From contig CAJNDS010002832.1 in the NCBI GenBank assembly GCA_905221605.1, positions 116,001-180,000 on the forward strand: a DNA stretch of 64,000 nucleotides, in the 5' to 3' direction. Positions 54,601 to 64,000 of the stretch are shown one piece after another. Source of the stretch: Symbiodinium natans (Eukaryota; Sar; Dinophyceae; Suessiales; Symbiodiniaceae). The translations under genes and the position numbers were made by a program. The notes beneath the pieces were generated by a model. It was not told where the DNA came from. It did no database searches and was given only the letters and a program-made list of their open reading frames with translations. How positions within the stretch are numbered: position 1 is the first letter of the stretch; every line of letters begins with the position of its first letter.

Positions 54601-57530
54601 ACTTGCAAGATTCAGGGGTCTGGCGTTGCCTCAGGTAGTGAAGAGCGGCCTCACCCGGAGCTGGGGCTGGGAAGCTTCGAACTCCACCACCTTCGGAAAC
54701 AGGTCCAGGTCCACCTCCGGAAGGGTGAAGCTCCCCGGCAAGGATCGGAGCGGACGCTCGGGCTCCATACCAACAGCCCGACCTAAGGCGCCCCCTCTTC
54801 TGCTGTTTGGCTCCAAACACTCAACCCCAAAACCCCCTAAACCCTCAACCCCCTAAACACCAAACCCTCTCCTAAAGCCCTCAACCCCAAAAACCCTCCG
54901 AAACCTCCCCCCGAAGTCCGAGCGCCTCAGGAAAGCGGTCCTCCCCGAGGCCGAGCCTCAAGAGCCAGGCCGTGAAGCGGGCCAAAAACAACGCGGCGAA
55001 GATTTTGTCCCCGGCTTCGCCCGCGTCCTTTTACGAGGACTCCTCTTGGGGCCAAGCCTTTGGTGTGGTTTTTGATAGGATGTATAGGGAAAAGTTCGCA
55101 GGGTGATTGGCTAGGGAAGAATGGAGGGAGTCAAGGCTTGAAGGGCTTGAAGGACTTACTTAGGGCTAGGAGTAGGATCTCTGCGTCAAGGGCTATAGCG
55201 AATCCTGTGTGCATCTTCCCTGGGTTTTGATGAGGTCAAGGGGGGTCGTTTGCTTGTTACCCCAAACCCTAAACCCGAAAGCCCAAACCCTAAACCCGGC
55301 CCTAAACCCTAAACCCTAACGAGCTCCAGGACTCCTGCTCCCTGGGTGCCAGCGTCGCCTTTGATGCGGAGCTGGATGTTGCGGACATCATCGTCGAAGG
55401 GACCGTCGATGTTACCTCCGGTGAGACGGATGTGCAGGTGAGGGCTCACCAAACCCTCCATGTCCCGGAACCCGGTATTCGTGTAGAACCTCGACCGTTT
55501 ATACCAGCCAACCCTTAGTCAGACCTCGGCCCTCAACTCCTGATACGATACAAGTCCTGTAGAATTCATACACACCCCGAACCACAACCTTAAATCACTT
55601 AAATCCCCAACACCTCACGTAGAGGTCACGGTGACCACCGGCGTTCTGCTGGAAGCGCTCTTCGAAGCGGAGGGAGCCTGTACCTTTTCGGCCGGCAGGC
55701 GCTTTCCACGGAAGCCCTACGTGAAGGTGGTGTGCACGCGGCTCGAAACCGATAAATCCCTGTAGCTCTTAATCTCGAGTTTGCTCGCACCACTATCCTG
55801 CAAACAACAGGACCTGAGTTCGAAACACCTGGTGTTTCGAAGCATGGCAGGTATAGGCCTTCAGCTACGAGCGGCAGGGTGATCGGATCTGAGGTACGTT
55901 GGCTGCTTGCTCATCATGATCCAGGGCATCGCAGAAGCGGATGCCCCTGGGCGGGTTGGAAGCTCCCTAAACACAAAAACTCCCTAAAGGCCCTACAGGC
56001 CCTTGAGCTTCATGACCTAACTGTTGAAGTGTCTCGAACTCAGCCCCAGGCCTGGGGAACCTTTGCCGGGGCCGTCAGCGCCAGCGCGGAGGTCAGCCTC
56101 ACCGCGCGAGCCAACTTCAAGGCCAACCCCGCCAACGGCCAGGTCAGCGGCAACGCCCAGATCCTCGGAAACAACATGAGACCCCCCCCCCAAAAAAAAA
56201 GGGGCGGTGTTCAGAGGTCCTTGAATTACAGTCGTAGATTGCAGTATATTAGGCTTCAGCTTTTCATGGCTTCATTTTTTCAGCTTATTTTTTTAAAGTG
56301 TTTGGATTCAAGGATCCGGGACTTGAGTCGCAAGGCAGGCTTCGACTTCTCGGCCTCCTCGGACAGCGTGGTCCGCTTCGGCGTGAGCCCGGAGGTGGTG
56401 GTGTACCCCATGCCCGGGGTGCCCGTCACGCTGCGCCCGGGGGTGCACCTGGAGCTCCGCAGCGTGGGCACCGTCTCCTTCGGACAGTCCACCAGCTTCC
56501 TCCAAGCCGAGTCCCGTGAGTCCCGTGAGTCCCGTGAGTCCCGCGACACTGCGGCGGCCTGCGCCGCCGTGGGGCTCAACCTCCGCGTCACCACGTCACT
56601 GTCCGCCTTTGGTATCCCTGACGAGATGATTGCCGAGCTGGACGCAAGCTTCCTGCAGGCAAGGTGTCCAACCGTTTCTGCCCTTTCTCAGGGAAGAAGG
56701 GGGAGGATGGTGACCCCAATCAGTCAGTAAAGTCGCACCCTGCACAGGACGCCTGGGAAGAGGCCATCACCGCAGTGGCAGAAGCTGGGATTGCTCTCCT
56801 GGCACAGCCGATTTCGTGCTTCAGCTCCGTTGCAGGAGACGCCGTTGAAGATGCCCTGAACACAGCCGCCAACGCGGCCATAGGGGCCTTCTCTGGCCTT
56901 GCAGACAGCACAAGCTTCGAGTGGACGATCCCCAACACCCAGTTTCTGACGAAGGATCGGTGCTTTGAGCTCGCGAGGAGCTCCCTGGCAGGTTCTGCCG
57001 AGTGCAGCGACCGGATCACCTGCGACGCGCAGGATGACTCGGAAAAGTTTGAGCCCGCAACCACAGTCGATCCGACGGCTCCCGGACCCCTCCATTACGG
57101 CGATCGCGCCGCAATCTCCACAGATCCAGACCCATGACTGCAATCACCCAGCCTTTGTGAAGGTTTGGAGAGTTAAGGCGCGTAGAGGTTTTAAGGCAGG
57201 GAGCCGGACCTTCTCATAGAAGCCCCCAACAAGCGGCAGTTTGCTGGAATATCAGGAGATCCAGAACGACTGCGGCTACTACGGCTGTGAGGTGGCCTAC
57301 GTGGATACCGAGGACTACAGGACCCTTGGGTTACACGGAACCGCTCTAGGGTCCCATAGAGTCCTTATAAATTCCACCCCAAAAAATCCCGGAGTCCCTT
57401 GCCCTAAACGCTTGTTTCAAGGATGAGGCTGGGCAGGGGCTCCGAGACGCCCGACGCCTTCTATGTCCGGGGGACCGCCTCAAGCAACGCCAGCGATTGT
57501 GCCTGGGACCCACACGCCCAGCCTTCATGC
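48640..57530 (+). CDS. Middle exon series of the large secreted protein
   Basis: Many short coding pieces in one orientation, each after an AG. Examples: about 48644 (ETCKFIFHCGNLVGLGRTR), 49276 (EGRRLLSHRDEIHQQELG), 49494 and 50293 (Arg/Lys-rich, GKRRRGLGGRRRRGRG and LKSKRRRRGLGKVSKGLK), 50661 (ADVTLDAAKTGVSAVSET), 52482 (ERAQESVVDAVGTTVPVLG), 53030 (EGAATALVDLAEDGLRQGAK), 53523 (VQEAIDRLGDAAEAFGM), 54352 (VGFALDAWNAILDFINCLTQ), 54635, 54931, 55330-55437 (GASVAFDAELDVADIIVEG), 55625-55726, 56050 (FAGAVSASAEVSLTAR), about 56314-56658, 56748 and 57256. Sequence alternates amphipathic Ala-rich helices with beta-type segments. Several joins are in phase 0 (55437/55625, 56658/56748). One donor is GC (56659). 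I recognise no family; one continuous gene is an inference from orientation, spacing and style. Confidence 0.5.
51210..51685 (+). repeat. About 34-base minisatellite inside an intron
   Basis: About thirteen units of ctgtcacggtctcgtccgct followed by tctactgttttggg, with length variants. It lies between coding pieces of the large gene. All three plus frames stay open, giving false proteins rich in SRPLLLF and VTVSSAST. Confidence 0.9.
53414..53522 (+). repeat. TTTAGGG array abutting an exon
   Basis: About fourteen units, alternating gggttta with gggtttata. The last agggcccccct runs straight into coding sequence WKSFSKVQEAIDRLGDAAEA, so the array forms the acceptor side of the intron. Confidence 0.85.
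56509..56548 (+). repeat. Coding 9-base repeat (Glu-Ser-Arg)n
   Basis: Four copies of gagtcccgt/c in frame, giving ESRESRESRESRD after TSFLQA. It stays in phase, so length change would not break the protein. Confidence 0.85.
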
Positions 57531-57765
57531 ATCTCTGCATGGTGCACCACATGTATGCATGCAAAATGATACGAGCGCCTCTTGAGTAACATGCAAAAAA
57601 TCAGAAGAAGGGAAGCCCTCAGGGCGAAGCCTTCACAGAATAGCGTGCAGTCTCGCCAGGTGTGAAGTACGGTGATGAAGTTGCGATCTCTTGGAGCCCG
57701 GATGCTGTCGAAGGCTGTGTCAGCGGAGAGCTCTCCATTTGCAACCTCGGAGTCGACTGCTTCGA

Positions 57766-57783
57766 GGGGGGGGGGGGGGGGGG
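57766..57783 (+). repeat. G homopolymer
   Basis: About 18 G residues preceded by tcga; non-coding context in an intron of the large gene. Confidence 0.85.
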
Positions 57784-58088
57784 GCTCGGAGCATTGAAGG
57801 AAGTCCTCGCCTGGCAGAACAAGTAGAACAATGCTGACCTGACTTCCTGCCACATAGCTTCAGTCAAGTGGGCCCTACGCAGGTCTCCAACGAGTTCACC
57901 CAGGATAACAGGACGAGCCTCGAAAGGCACGAACATTGGGGCTCAGCATCCCTCAAGCACTTGGGCTTTTGAGAGTACATGGTCGGTGGGTCCTTGGATC
58001 CTGAGGCGTGAGTCATGAGTAAAGAGAGCTTTGGCCGGTCACTCTCACATCAGTCCCTGAGAAACCCTATGGACCCCGGTGACCTCAA

Positions 58089-61000
58089 GCCCCTACTCCT
58101 GTGCCAAGAGGCGCCTTGGTCTCTGCACCAGCGCCTGCTTCGGGGATCGGCGCTCCCGTGCCTTGGACTTCGGCCCAGACGGCGTCTGCCGCTGTGCCCA
58201 GCGCGCCCAGGTGCTGAAGGAGACGCGGGGCCGGTGACTGCGGGAATGAGGTACGGATGCAGGGTACCCTGTTCCCCCATTCCCTTCTACGTTAACACGA
58301 AGGTGAGAGGGTGTACTTCGTGCAGGGCTTAGGGTTTGTAATAAGTTTTAATCGGCTTCTTGTGAGTATATGGAAATGGGCACTCAGCGACTCGCTTGCC
58401 CAAGAGCTTTGTCGTCAAGGTCTCGGATGGACCGGATTCCGGCTCTCGGGATCTCTAATGTAGGAGCCTAAGCCACTGGATACCATGTTCTTGAATCTTG
58501 TCATTTGCCCCCTGTCCCATGGGTCAGGAGAACACCGAAACGAACCGGACCTTCTGCGTGCGCACGGCCATCCCGACAGAGTGCATCGATGCACAGCTCG
58601 AGGCGTCCTCCTTCGCGTTCCAACTTCCTTACAATTCCGAAGTCGGCTGTGCTGGTGCCTGCTTCAGTGTGGGTGCCCTGGCACTGCTGCGTTCGTCACA
58701 GCTTGCTGCGGACCCAAGCCCCAACCCCAAAAATGAAAAACTTCCCCGCAGTCAGATAGTGATATTAATGGCTTGAGGGCGACGGGTCCCCAAAGAAACG
58801 TTCCTGCATGCAGCTTCTTGTGTAACAGGCCGCCCTCGGCCTACGGCTTAGGCTTTTGCTTAGGCGTTCAGGCTTCTTTGAGGAACCCCTTTTGAGCTAG
58901 TCCCAGATGACTGGACGTTGAGCTGCTCTCAACTTGTACTGGGAGCCAAGGCGGCGATGCCTTTGACTTCAGCGTCCGGAAGCAGTTTGACAGCTGCCGG
59001 TGTGTTGGGAGGGGGGACTTGCGGCCCCAGGCAGACTCGGAAGTTGAAGGTCGTCGCTACTGCACGCGGGCGATAGAAGTCTTCCAAGCTTTCAACGGAG
59101 TGGACTGCCGAATCCAAGGATGGAACCTCATCGGCAGCGCAGTGCAGTGTGCCCGTGCTGCCAGGTTCCTGAGCTGGAACTGCACAAGTGACTGCGACGG
59201 AAACACGTCCGATCTGACCCGACCAGCGGGCTGCTACGGAACGCAGCAGCTCGGCTTGGAGGTCAACCGGGTCGACCCCAACCTCGTGAGCGGGGTCAAC
59301 GAGAGCCTGAGCCAGATATGCTTCCGCAACGCGAGGGAGAAGTTCAAGTTCTTTGACTCGGGGTCCTGTGTGGTTGATGGATGGAGCCTCATCCAGTCCC
59401 CGGAGCAGTGCGCCAGGGCCGCCAACGTCTTAGGCTCCTTCTGCGCGCAGCAGGAGCCGAACTCAGCACGATGTGTTGACATTGGCTCCGCAAACAGCTC
59501 GCTTTCGTCAGGCTGTTTCGGAACAATTGAGGACGGCTTCAGCTTCAATCGTCTCACAGATGTGGACCATGGGCCACAGGGGGGCTTTGGATACGCGTGC
59601 GTCAAAGCCACGGAGAGCGAAGACTATCTTTTCAAGGAAGCTTGTGCCATTGGCCAAGCGCCAAGTAACAGCAGCTTCATCTTCGAGCGGAACCTCAGGC
59701 CCGAGGATTGTGGCATCGCATGCACAGCAGCTGGCGGCGTGGCATACGACCTTGAGCCAGGCAGCAGCGGGAGCTCTGACAGCTGTCGCTGCATTGACGT
59801 GGAGGATGCTCGAAGTCCAAGCGACGATGACGCTGGTCGACTCTACTGTGCTCCAACGCCTCCAGTCTCAACTAGCTGCGTGGCAGGGACACGCCAAGGA
59901 GCTCCGACCATTTTTGAAACGACTTGGAGCGATGAGGAGGCCTGTGCGGCCACCTGCTGGGCCGCAGGCGGCGCGGATGCCCGCGCGGGACTCGTGGGCT
60001 TTGACGTGGACTCAAACCCGGCTGCGGGCACTTGCGCTTGCATTTACACGAGTCAGGCTGTCTCTTCCAGCTCCTCGGCCACCCGCCGCTCCTGCACCTA
60101 CGATGTCCCTGGCCTTTTGGCCTTGATTGAAGGGGGCTCAACCCGACGCCCACTGTCCCAGCCAACCAAGGCAAAGCCCAAGCCAAAGCCCTCTCCGTCC
60201 TCTGGGCGCCCCGTGTCCCTCCTCGAGTACGGGAACGCCTCGAACGCCTCCCAAGTCCATCGAGTTTGCGCTGCAGGTGAGGCGCAGCCTGGAGCGGTCT
60301 TTCTCTTCCAGCGAGACCTTCCCGAGGAGGTGGGCTGTGCCATGGCGTGCTTTGCCATCGGTGGTGTGGCTTTCGACTACACGCTCACTTCGCAGGCGAA
60401 CAGCTGCCGATGCATGGCTGCAGAGGGCGCAAGTGGCCCGCAATCACAGGGAAATGATGGTCGAGTCTATTGCGCCCGTCCCGTGTCGTTCAGCTGTCAA
60501 GAAGCTGGGCAAGTGCCACAGGAGATCTACTCCAACATCCTCACCGATGCCTTCACCGACCTAAACGCCTGCGCGGCTTTTTGCTTTGTCGCAGGAGGTG
60601 TGGATGCGCATGCAGGCCGCGTGATTTTTGATCATACGCCTCAGGGCGCAGAGAACTGTCGGTGCGTGATACCTGGTGCTGCAGCACCACGACCCGACGG
60701 TGGACCACAAGGTCGGCGCTTGTGCAGACTCAACGACGTGGACTCTCCGCTTTGTAGCCCACATGGATGTAGCGTCGGCTACTCCTCCGAAAGCGGTGAG
60801 ATGATCTTCGGCCGGGGCTCGGATGTCTCCTTCCAGCCGAGGTTCTTCCTCCGATCGCCAGCAGGGGTCGTCAAAGACGGCACCTGCATCTACAAGGGAG
60901 ACCGATTCGTCCTGGCAGCATCCGGGGATCCCGCGCTGACCACGGACTGCGGCCTGTACGGGTCAGGGCCCCAGCATCCCTATAGCGCCCCTGAGCATCC

Positions 61001-61173
61001 CTATAGTGTTAAGTGGCTTCTTCCCCATTGCGCTTAGGTGCCGGGTGGCGACTGTCAACGACACTGACATGGCGTTTGTGTCTGGAGGGGCGAGGCCAAC
61101 AACGTTCTACTGGAGGCCGCTTCTCTCAGAGTCGGGCGCTTACGACGACGAGTTGAGAGACACGCTGCTGTAA
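58089..61173 (+). CDS. Cys-rich C-terminal part with six WSC-like modules
   Basis: Exons join in phase: about 58089-58233, 58263-58302, 58528-58672, 58951-60961 and 61038-61173, all with GT-AG introns. Six copies of a C-x3-C-x3-GG...C-x-C module occur: LGLCTSACFGD, VGCAGACFSVGGDAFDF...CRC, PEDCGIACTAAGGVAYD, EEACAATCWAAGG, VGCAMACFAIGGVAFDY and NACAAFCFVAGGVDA. This Cys and Gly spacing resembles WSC domains, known for carbohydrate binding; the assignment is inferred. Between modules 2 and 3 lies a twin repeat with (I/V)-x-GW-x-LI-x-S-x-x-QCARAA. A Lys/Pro linker (KAKPKPKPSP) separates modules 4 and 5. The 672-residue frame starting at 59019 is misleading at both ends: coding begins at 58951, and the end SGPQHPYSAPEHPYS is intron 60962-61037. 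The true end is CRVATVNDTDMAFVSGG...DELRDTLL, stop at 61171-61173. Probably extracellular or cell-surface. Confidence 0.8.
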
Positions 61174-61397
61174 TTTTGAACCCGCACAAGGATGACTTCC
61201 ATTTGCTGGCAAGTGGCCACAAAATTGCATTGGACAGTTTTAACTCTCGCTGCACTTGGTTGAGGGGCTTTTAAACTCCATGGTCCCCAAGGGACATGGT
61301 TTTCTCCCTCAACGGGTGCGTCGCTTATTGCTTTCGAGACATGAAACTAGCAAATCTTGTCTCCAAAGCAGACTCTCGTCCCGACCTGAAAATACTC
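61174..61397. other. 3' flank of the large gene
   Basis: No further exon is evident. The sequence before the tandem duplication includes the start of a 159-residue frame (61296-61775) that runs into the repeat; I do not treat it as a gene. Confidence 0.4.
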
Positions 61398-63700
61398 CGA
61401 GGCAAGCCTTGCAAGGCCTTGCAGGCTCCTCACTTTGCAAAGCTCGGAGGCCTAGGGCCTCAGGCTTGGGAGGAGTGGCAGAAATGCCTGATGCGGCTTC
61501 AGGATCTTCTCGGAATCACAAAACAGTGCAAGGAAAGGCTGTTTCCAAGCTGCGCGTTTTGTGCACGTAGGGCCCAAGACCAGCGTGACTTTGACTTCTT
61601 CGGATCGTCGCATATAGCACGTCACATGGCGGCCTTGCATGCTGTGTCGCAACATGCTTGGCTTTTTGTGAGGCTTTGGGCCCCGAACGAAATTAACCCC
61701 CCCCGCCCCCCCTTGACAGATGCACTTGTACTTTTTTTTTTGTGGGTATTTCCGCAGCAGATTCTTCAGTTTTAGTGAGCGTGCGGGCGCCTTTTCGTTT
61801 CCCTCTTCCTTTGCATTCCTGCAGGAACCAGTGAGCCGACCAGGATTCAGCAAGTTGCAGGGAAGTCTGCCCCGAATCTAGCTTGGTTCCCCTGCAGAAC
61901 CCCAGACTGTGGTTGCCTTGGCAGCTGGCCAAGTCAGGGGAAGTTGGGTTTCCGAGGCTATGGTTCTGTGAAGGAAAGTGAATACCAGGAGGGCAAAGTA
62001 GAACCCATGGTCCATGATAGAAATGGCAGGAGGAGCCACAGTTGGGAACCCATGAGGCTTGTGTCGCGTGTTGCCCTTGAGGTTTACGGCTGTGGCTTAG
62101 CTTAAAAGGTAACCAGGTCCTTACTCAGGCGCCCGGAGGTTCTGCAGATGCCATCTTAGAGCTGAACCCAATATTGATTTACATGTTTGCCAAGTAGGCT
62201 GCATCTGCATCCGTGTAAGTTCCCTTGGATTGCAGGACCCCGTGCAGCACCATGGCCTCACATCTGGGTGGTTTGGCCTCCAGTTTACGGTGAAAAAGAC
62301 GGCCTTCTAGATGATCCATTTTGCAAAACCTGGAAGAGAGGGAGAAGAGCGAGTCTTGTTGGTTTTTGCGGAGTTCTAACAATGGTTCATGTTCTCGTGT
62401 GCTGTTCAGGCTCACAACGACGCCACTCCCCCGGCGTGATGCTGTTGTGGATGTCCATTTTGGGCATTGCTGGTTCGAGCGACCTCCCTCACTCCACATG
62501 CAACTGGGCTGGATATTTGCATTGAAATGGATATTTGCATTGAAATCCCCCCAAAGACTTGAGGCAAGCCTTGCAAAGCCTAGGGCTTTGGAAGAAGTGG
62601 CAGACATGCCCGGGTAAGGCTTCAGAATCTTCTCAGAATCACCAAACAGTGCAAAGAAAGGCTGTCGGAAAAAGTGCGCTTGGGCGAACAAGTATAGACA
62701 AGTGCCAGTGTGCTTGTTCGAATCGTCACATACAGCACCTCACCTGGCGGCTCTGCATGTGTCCACCCCCCCCCCCTCCCCCCCCCCCCTGGGCCCCCTT
62801 GTGACAGTTGCACTTGTCTTACGGCTATTTCCGCAGCTGTTCCTTCCCAAATGAGCGGCGGGAGGGCACCTTTTCCCTTGAGTTTTCTTTTCCATTCCTG
62901 CAGGACCCCGTTTCTGAGTCGACCAACTTTAGGGTTTAGGGATAATGAGGAGGGAAGTCTGCCGAATCTGCTTCCCTGGCGGAACCCCAAGACTCAAGTT
63001 GCCTTGGCAGCCGCTGGCCAAGTCAGGGAAAGGTTTCCAAGGCGATGATTCAGATGTGAAGGAAAGAATGGTCCATGATAGAAACGGCAGAAGGAGCCAT
63101 AGTTGGGAACCCATGAGGCTTGTGTCGCGTGTTGCCCTTAAGGTTTACGGCTGTGGCTTAACTCAAATGGCAACCAGGTCCTTACTCAGGTGCCCGGAGG
63201 TTCTGCAGATGCCATCTTAGAACTGAACCCAATATTGATTTACATGTTTGCCAAGTAGGCTGCATCTGCATCCGTGTAAGTTCCCTTGGATTGCAGGACC
63301 CTGTGCAGCACCATGGCCTCACATCTGGGTGGTTTGGCCTCCAGTTTATGGTGAAAAAGCCGGCCTTATATAGAATGATCCATTTTTCCAAAGCCTGGAA
63401 GAGAGGGAGAAGAGCGAGTCTTGTTGGTTTATGCGGAGTTCTAACAGTGGTTCATGTTCTCCCGCGTGCTGTTCAGGCTCGCAAATGGCCCAATCCCCCC
63501 AACCAAACATGTGTCAGATCCCCTTGCACAGCTAAAGCAGCCGCAGCTTTGGCATGTTACGAGCATGTTTTTCCCAAGGCGGAGTGATGCTGTTGTGGGA
63601 TGTCCCTTGGGCATTGCTGCTTCGAGCAGCGACCTCCCTCATCGATCGCTTGCAACTGGGCTGTGGCATTTGCATTGAAATCCCCCCAAAGACTTCCAAA
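61398..63700. repeat. Tandem duplication of an about 1.15-kb non-coding unit
   Basis: Unit 1 (about 61398-62558) and unit 2 (about 62560-63700) both start gaggcaagccttgcaa and both end ttgcattgaaatcccccc. Long stretches match closely, for example 62105-62300 with 63165-63360. Each unit contains a C-rich run (61700, 62766) and a ccattcctgcagga segment. Frames inside differ between units, so it is unlikely to be coding. Confidence 0.85.
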
Positions 63701-63705
63701 CAGCA

Positions 63706-64000
63706 TTGCCATGCGATGCCCTTAAGGTGTTAGCGGACAGGCAAAAACGTGAACGGCATGCCTTGGAGACAACCATGCCCTCCTCCAGCGGCATGCGACC
63801 AAGACCTCCCTCACCACTGCAGTCACTGGAGGTGCCGAGCCGCAGCAAAGTTTCATCCCTGCACAACAATGTAAGAATGCCCCCCCTCTCGTATAAAAAC
63901 CCGTAAATCCTAAAGGTCCTAAAAAGAGCCGTTCTCCACTTCTCCAGCACAGGTTTCGAAAGAGCCTGAGGAGCTGAGGAGCTGCTTGCAGCGGAAGGAG
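63706..64000 (+). CDS. First exons of a gene cut by the window edge
   Basis: Exon 1 reads from ATG 63706 (or from GTG after the AG at 63722-63723): VLADRQKRERHALETTMPSS...PPSPLQSLEVPSRSKVSSLHNN, ending at 63870. A canonical donor gtaagaa follows. The intron is 63871-63952 and contains CCTAAA-like units and a good pyrimidine-rich acceptor, tctccagcacag. Exon 2 begins at 63953, VSKEPEELRSCLQRKE, in phase 0, and runs off the window. The protein is hydrophilic, basic and Ser/Pro-rich. I do not recognise it. Confidence 0.55.

Noticed and set aside
61296-61775. 159-residue frame after the large gene
   Set aside because: It extends into the 1.15-kb duplicated unit, whose second copy breaks the frame.
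1-64000. CRISPR array or bacterial operon
   Set aside because: The repeats are minisatellites without unique spacers of even length, and the genes are spliced and eukaryotic in style.

Overview
This window looks like nuclear DNA from a dinoflagellate, most likely close to Symbiodiniaceae. The evidence is: many short introns that start with GC (probably also GA) as well as GT and end in AG followed by G; scattered runs of the TTTAGGG repeat inside introns and between genes; a dinoflagellate-type FISHQW/ankyrin gene family; a LINE-like retroelement scrap; and abundant minisatellites. There are no operons or bacterial signals. Exon joins were read by eye from phase and splice sites, so most gene models are approximate.

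Layout. 1-3.1 kb: non-coding, TTTAGGG-rich. 3.1-4.9 kb: exons of a small Cys-rich module, then a cathepsin X/Z-like cysteine protease, possibly one gene. 5.9-22.2 kb: a tandem duplication. Unit A (about 5861-16070) and unit B (about 16564-22175) each carry one gene joining a FISHQW (TIR-like?) domain to ankyrin repeats. Unit B gives the empty sites for two insertions in unit A: a 3.38-kb fold-back element inside intron 1 and a 1.04-kb element downstream. 22.2-26.9 kb: largely empty. 26.9-29.8 kb: a small ankyrin gene between two copies of a 14-bp minisatellite block. 29.8-44.2 kb: mostly non-coding, with a LINE-derived fragment near 37.2 kb. 44.25-46.3 kb: a GT1-type (sterol-glucosyltransferase-like) gene. 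47.1-47.4 kb: a hairpin-forming minisatellite. 47.7-61.2 kb: about 25 exons, apparently of one large secreted protein: signal peptide, a long low-complexity middle, and a Cys-rich C-terminal half with six WSC-like C-x3-C...C-x-C modules. 61.4-63.7 kb: a 1.15-kb tandem duplication. 63.7-64.0 kb: the first exons of a gene cut by the window edge.

The strongest observations are the two insertions with empty-site paralogues and apparent ATAT target duplications, an intron bounded by 23-nt direct repeats (a sign of intron gain), and the large WSC-like gene. The genes share no obvious pathway: protease, glycosyltransferase and secreted Cys-rich protein point to secretory or cell-surface work, and the FISHQW/ankyrin proteins to an expanded protein-interaction or signalling family.
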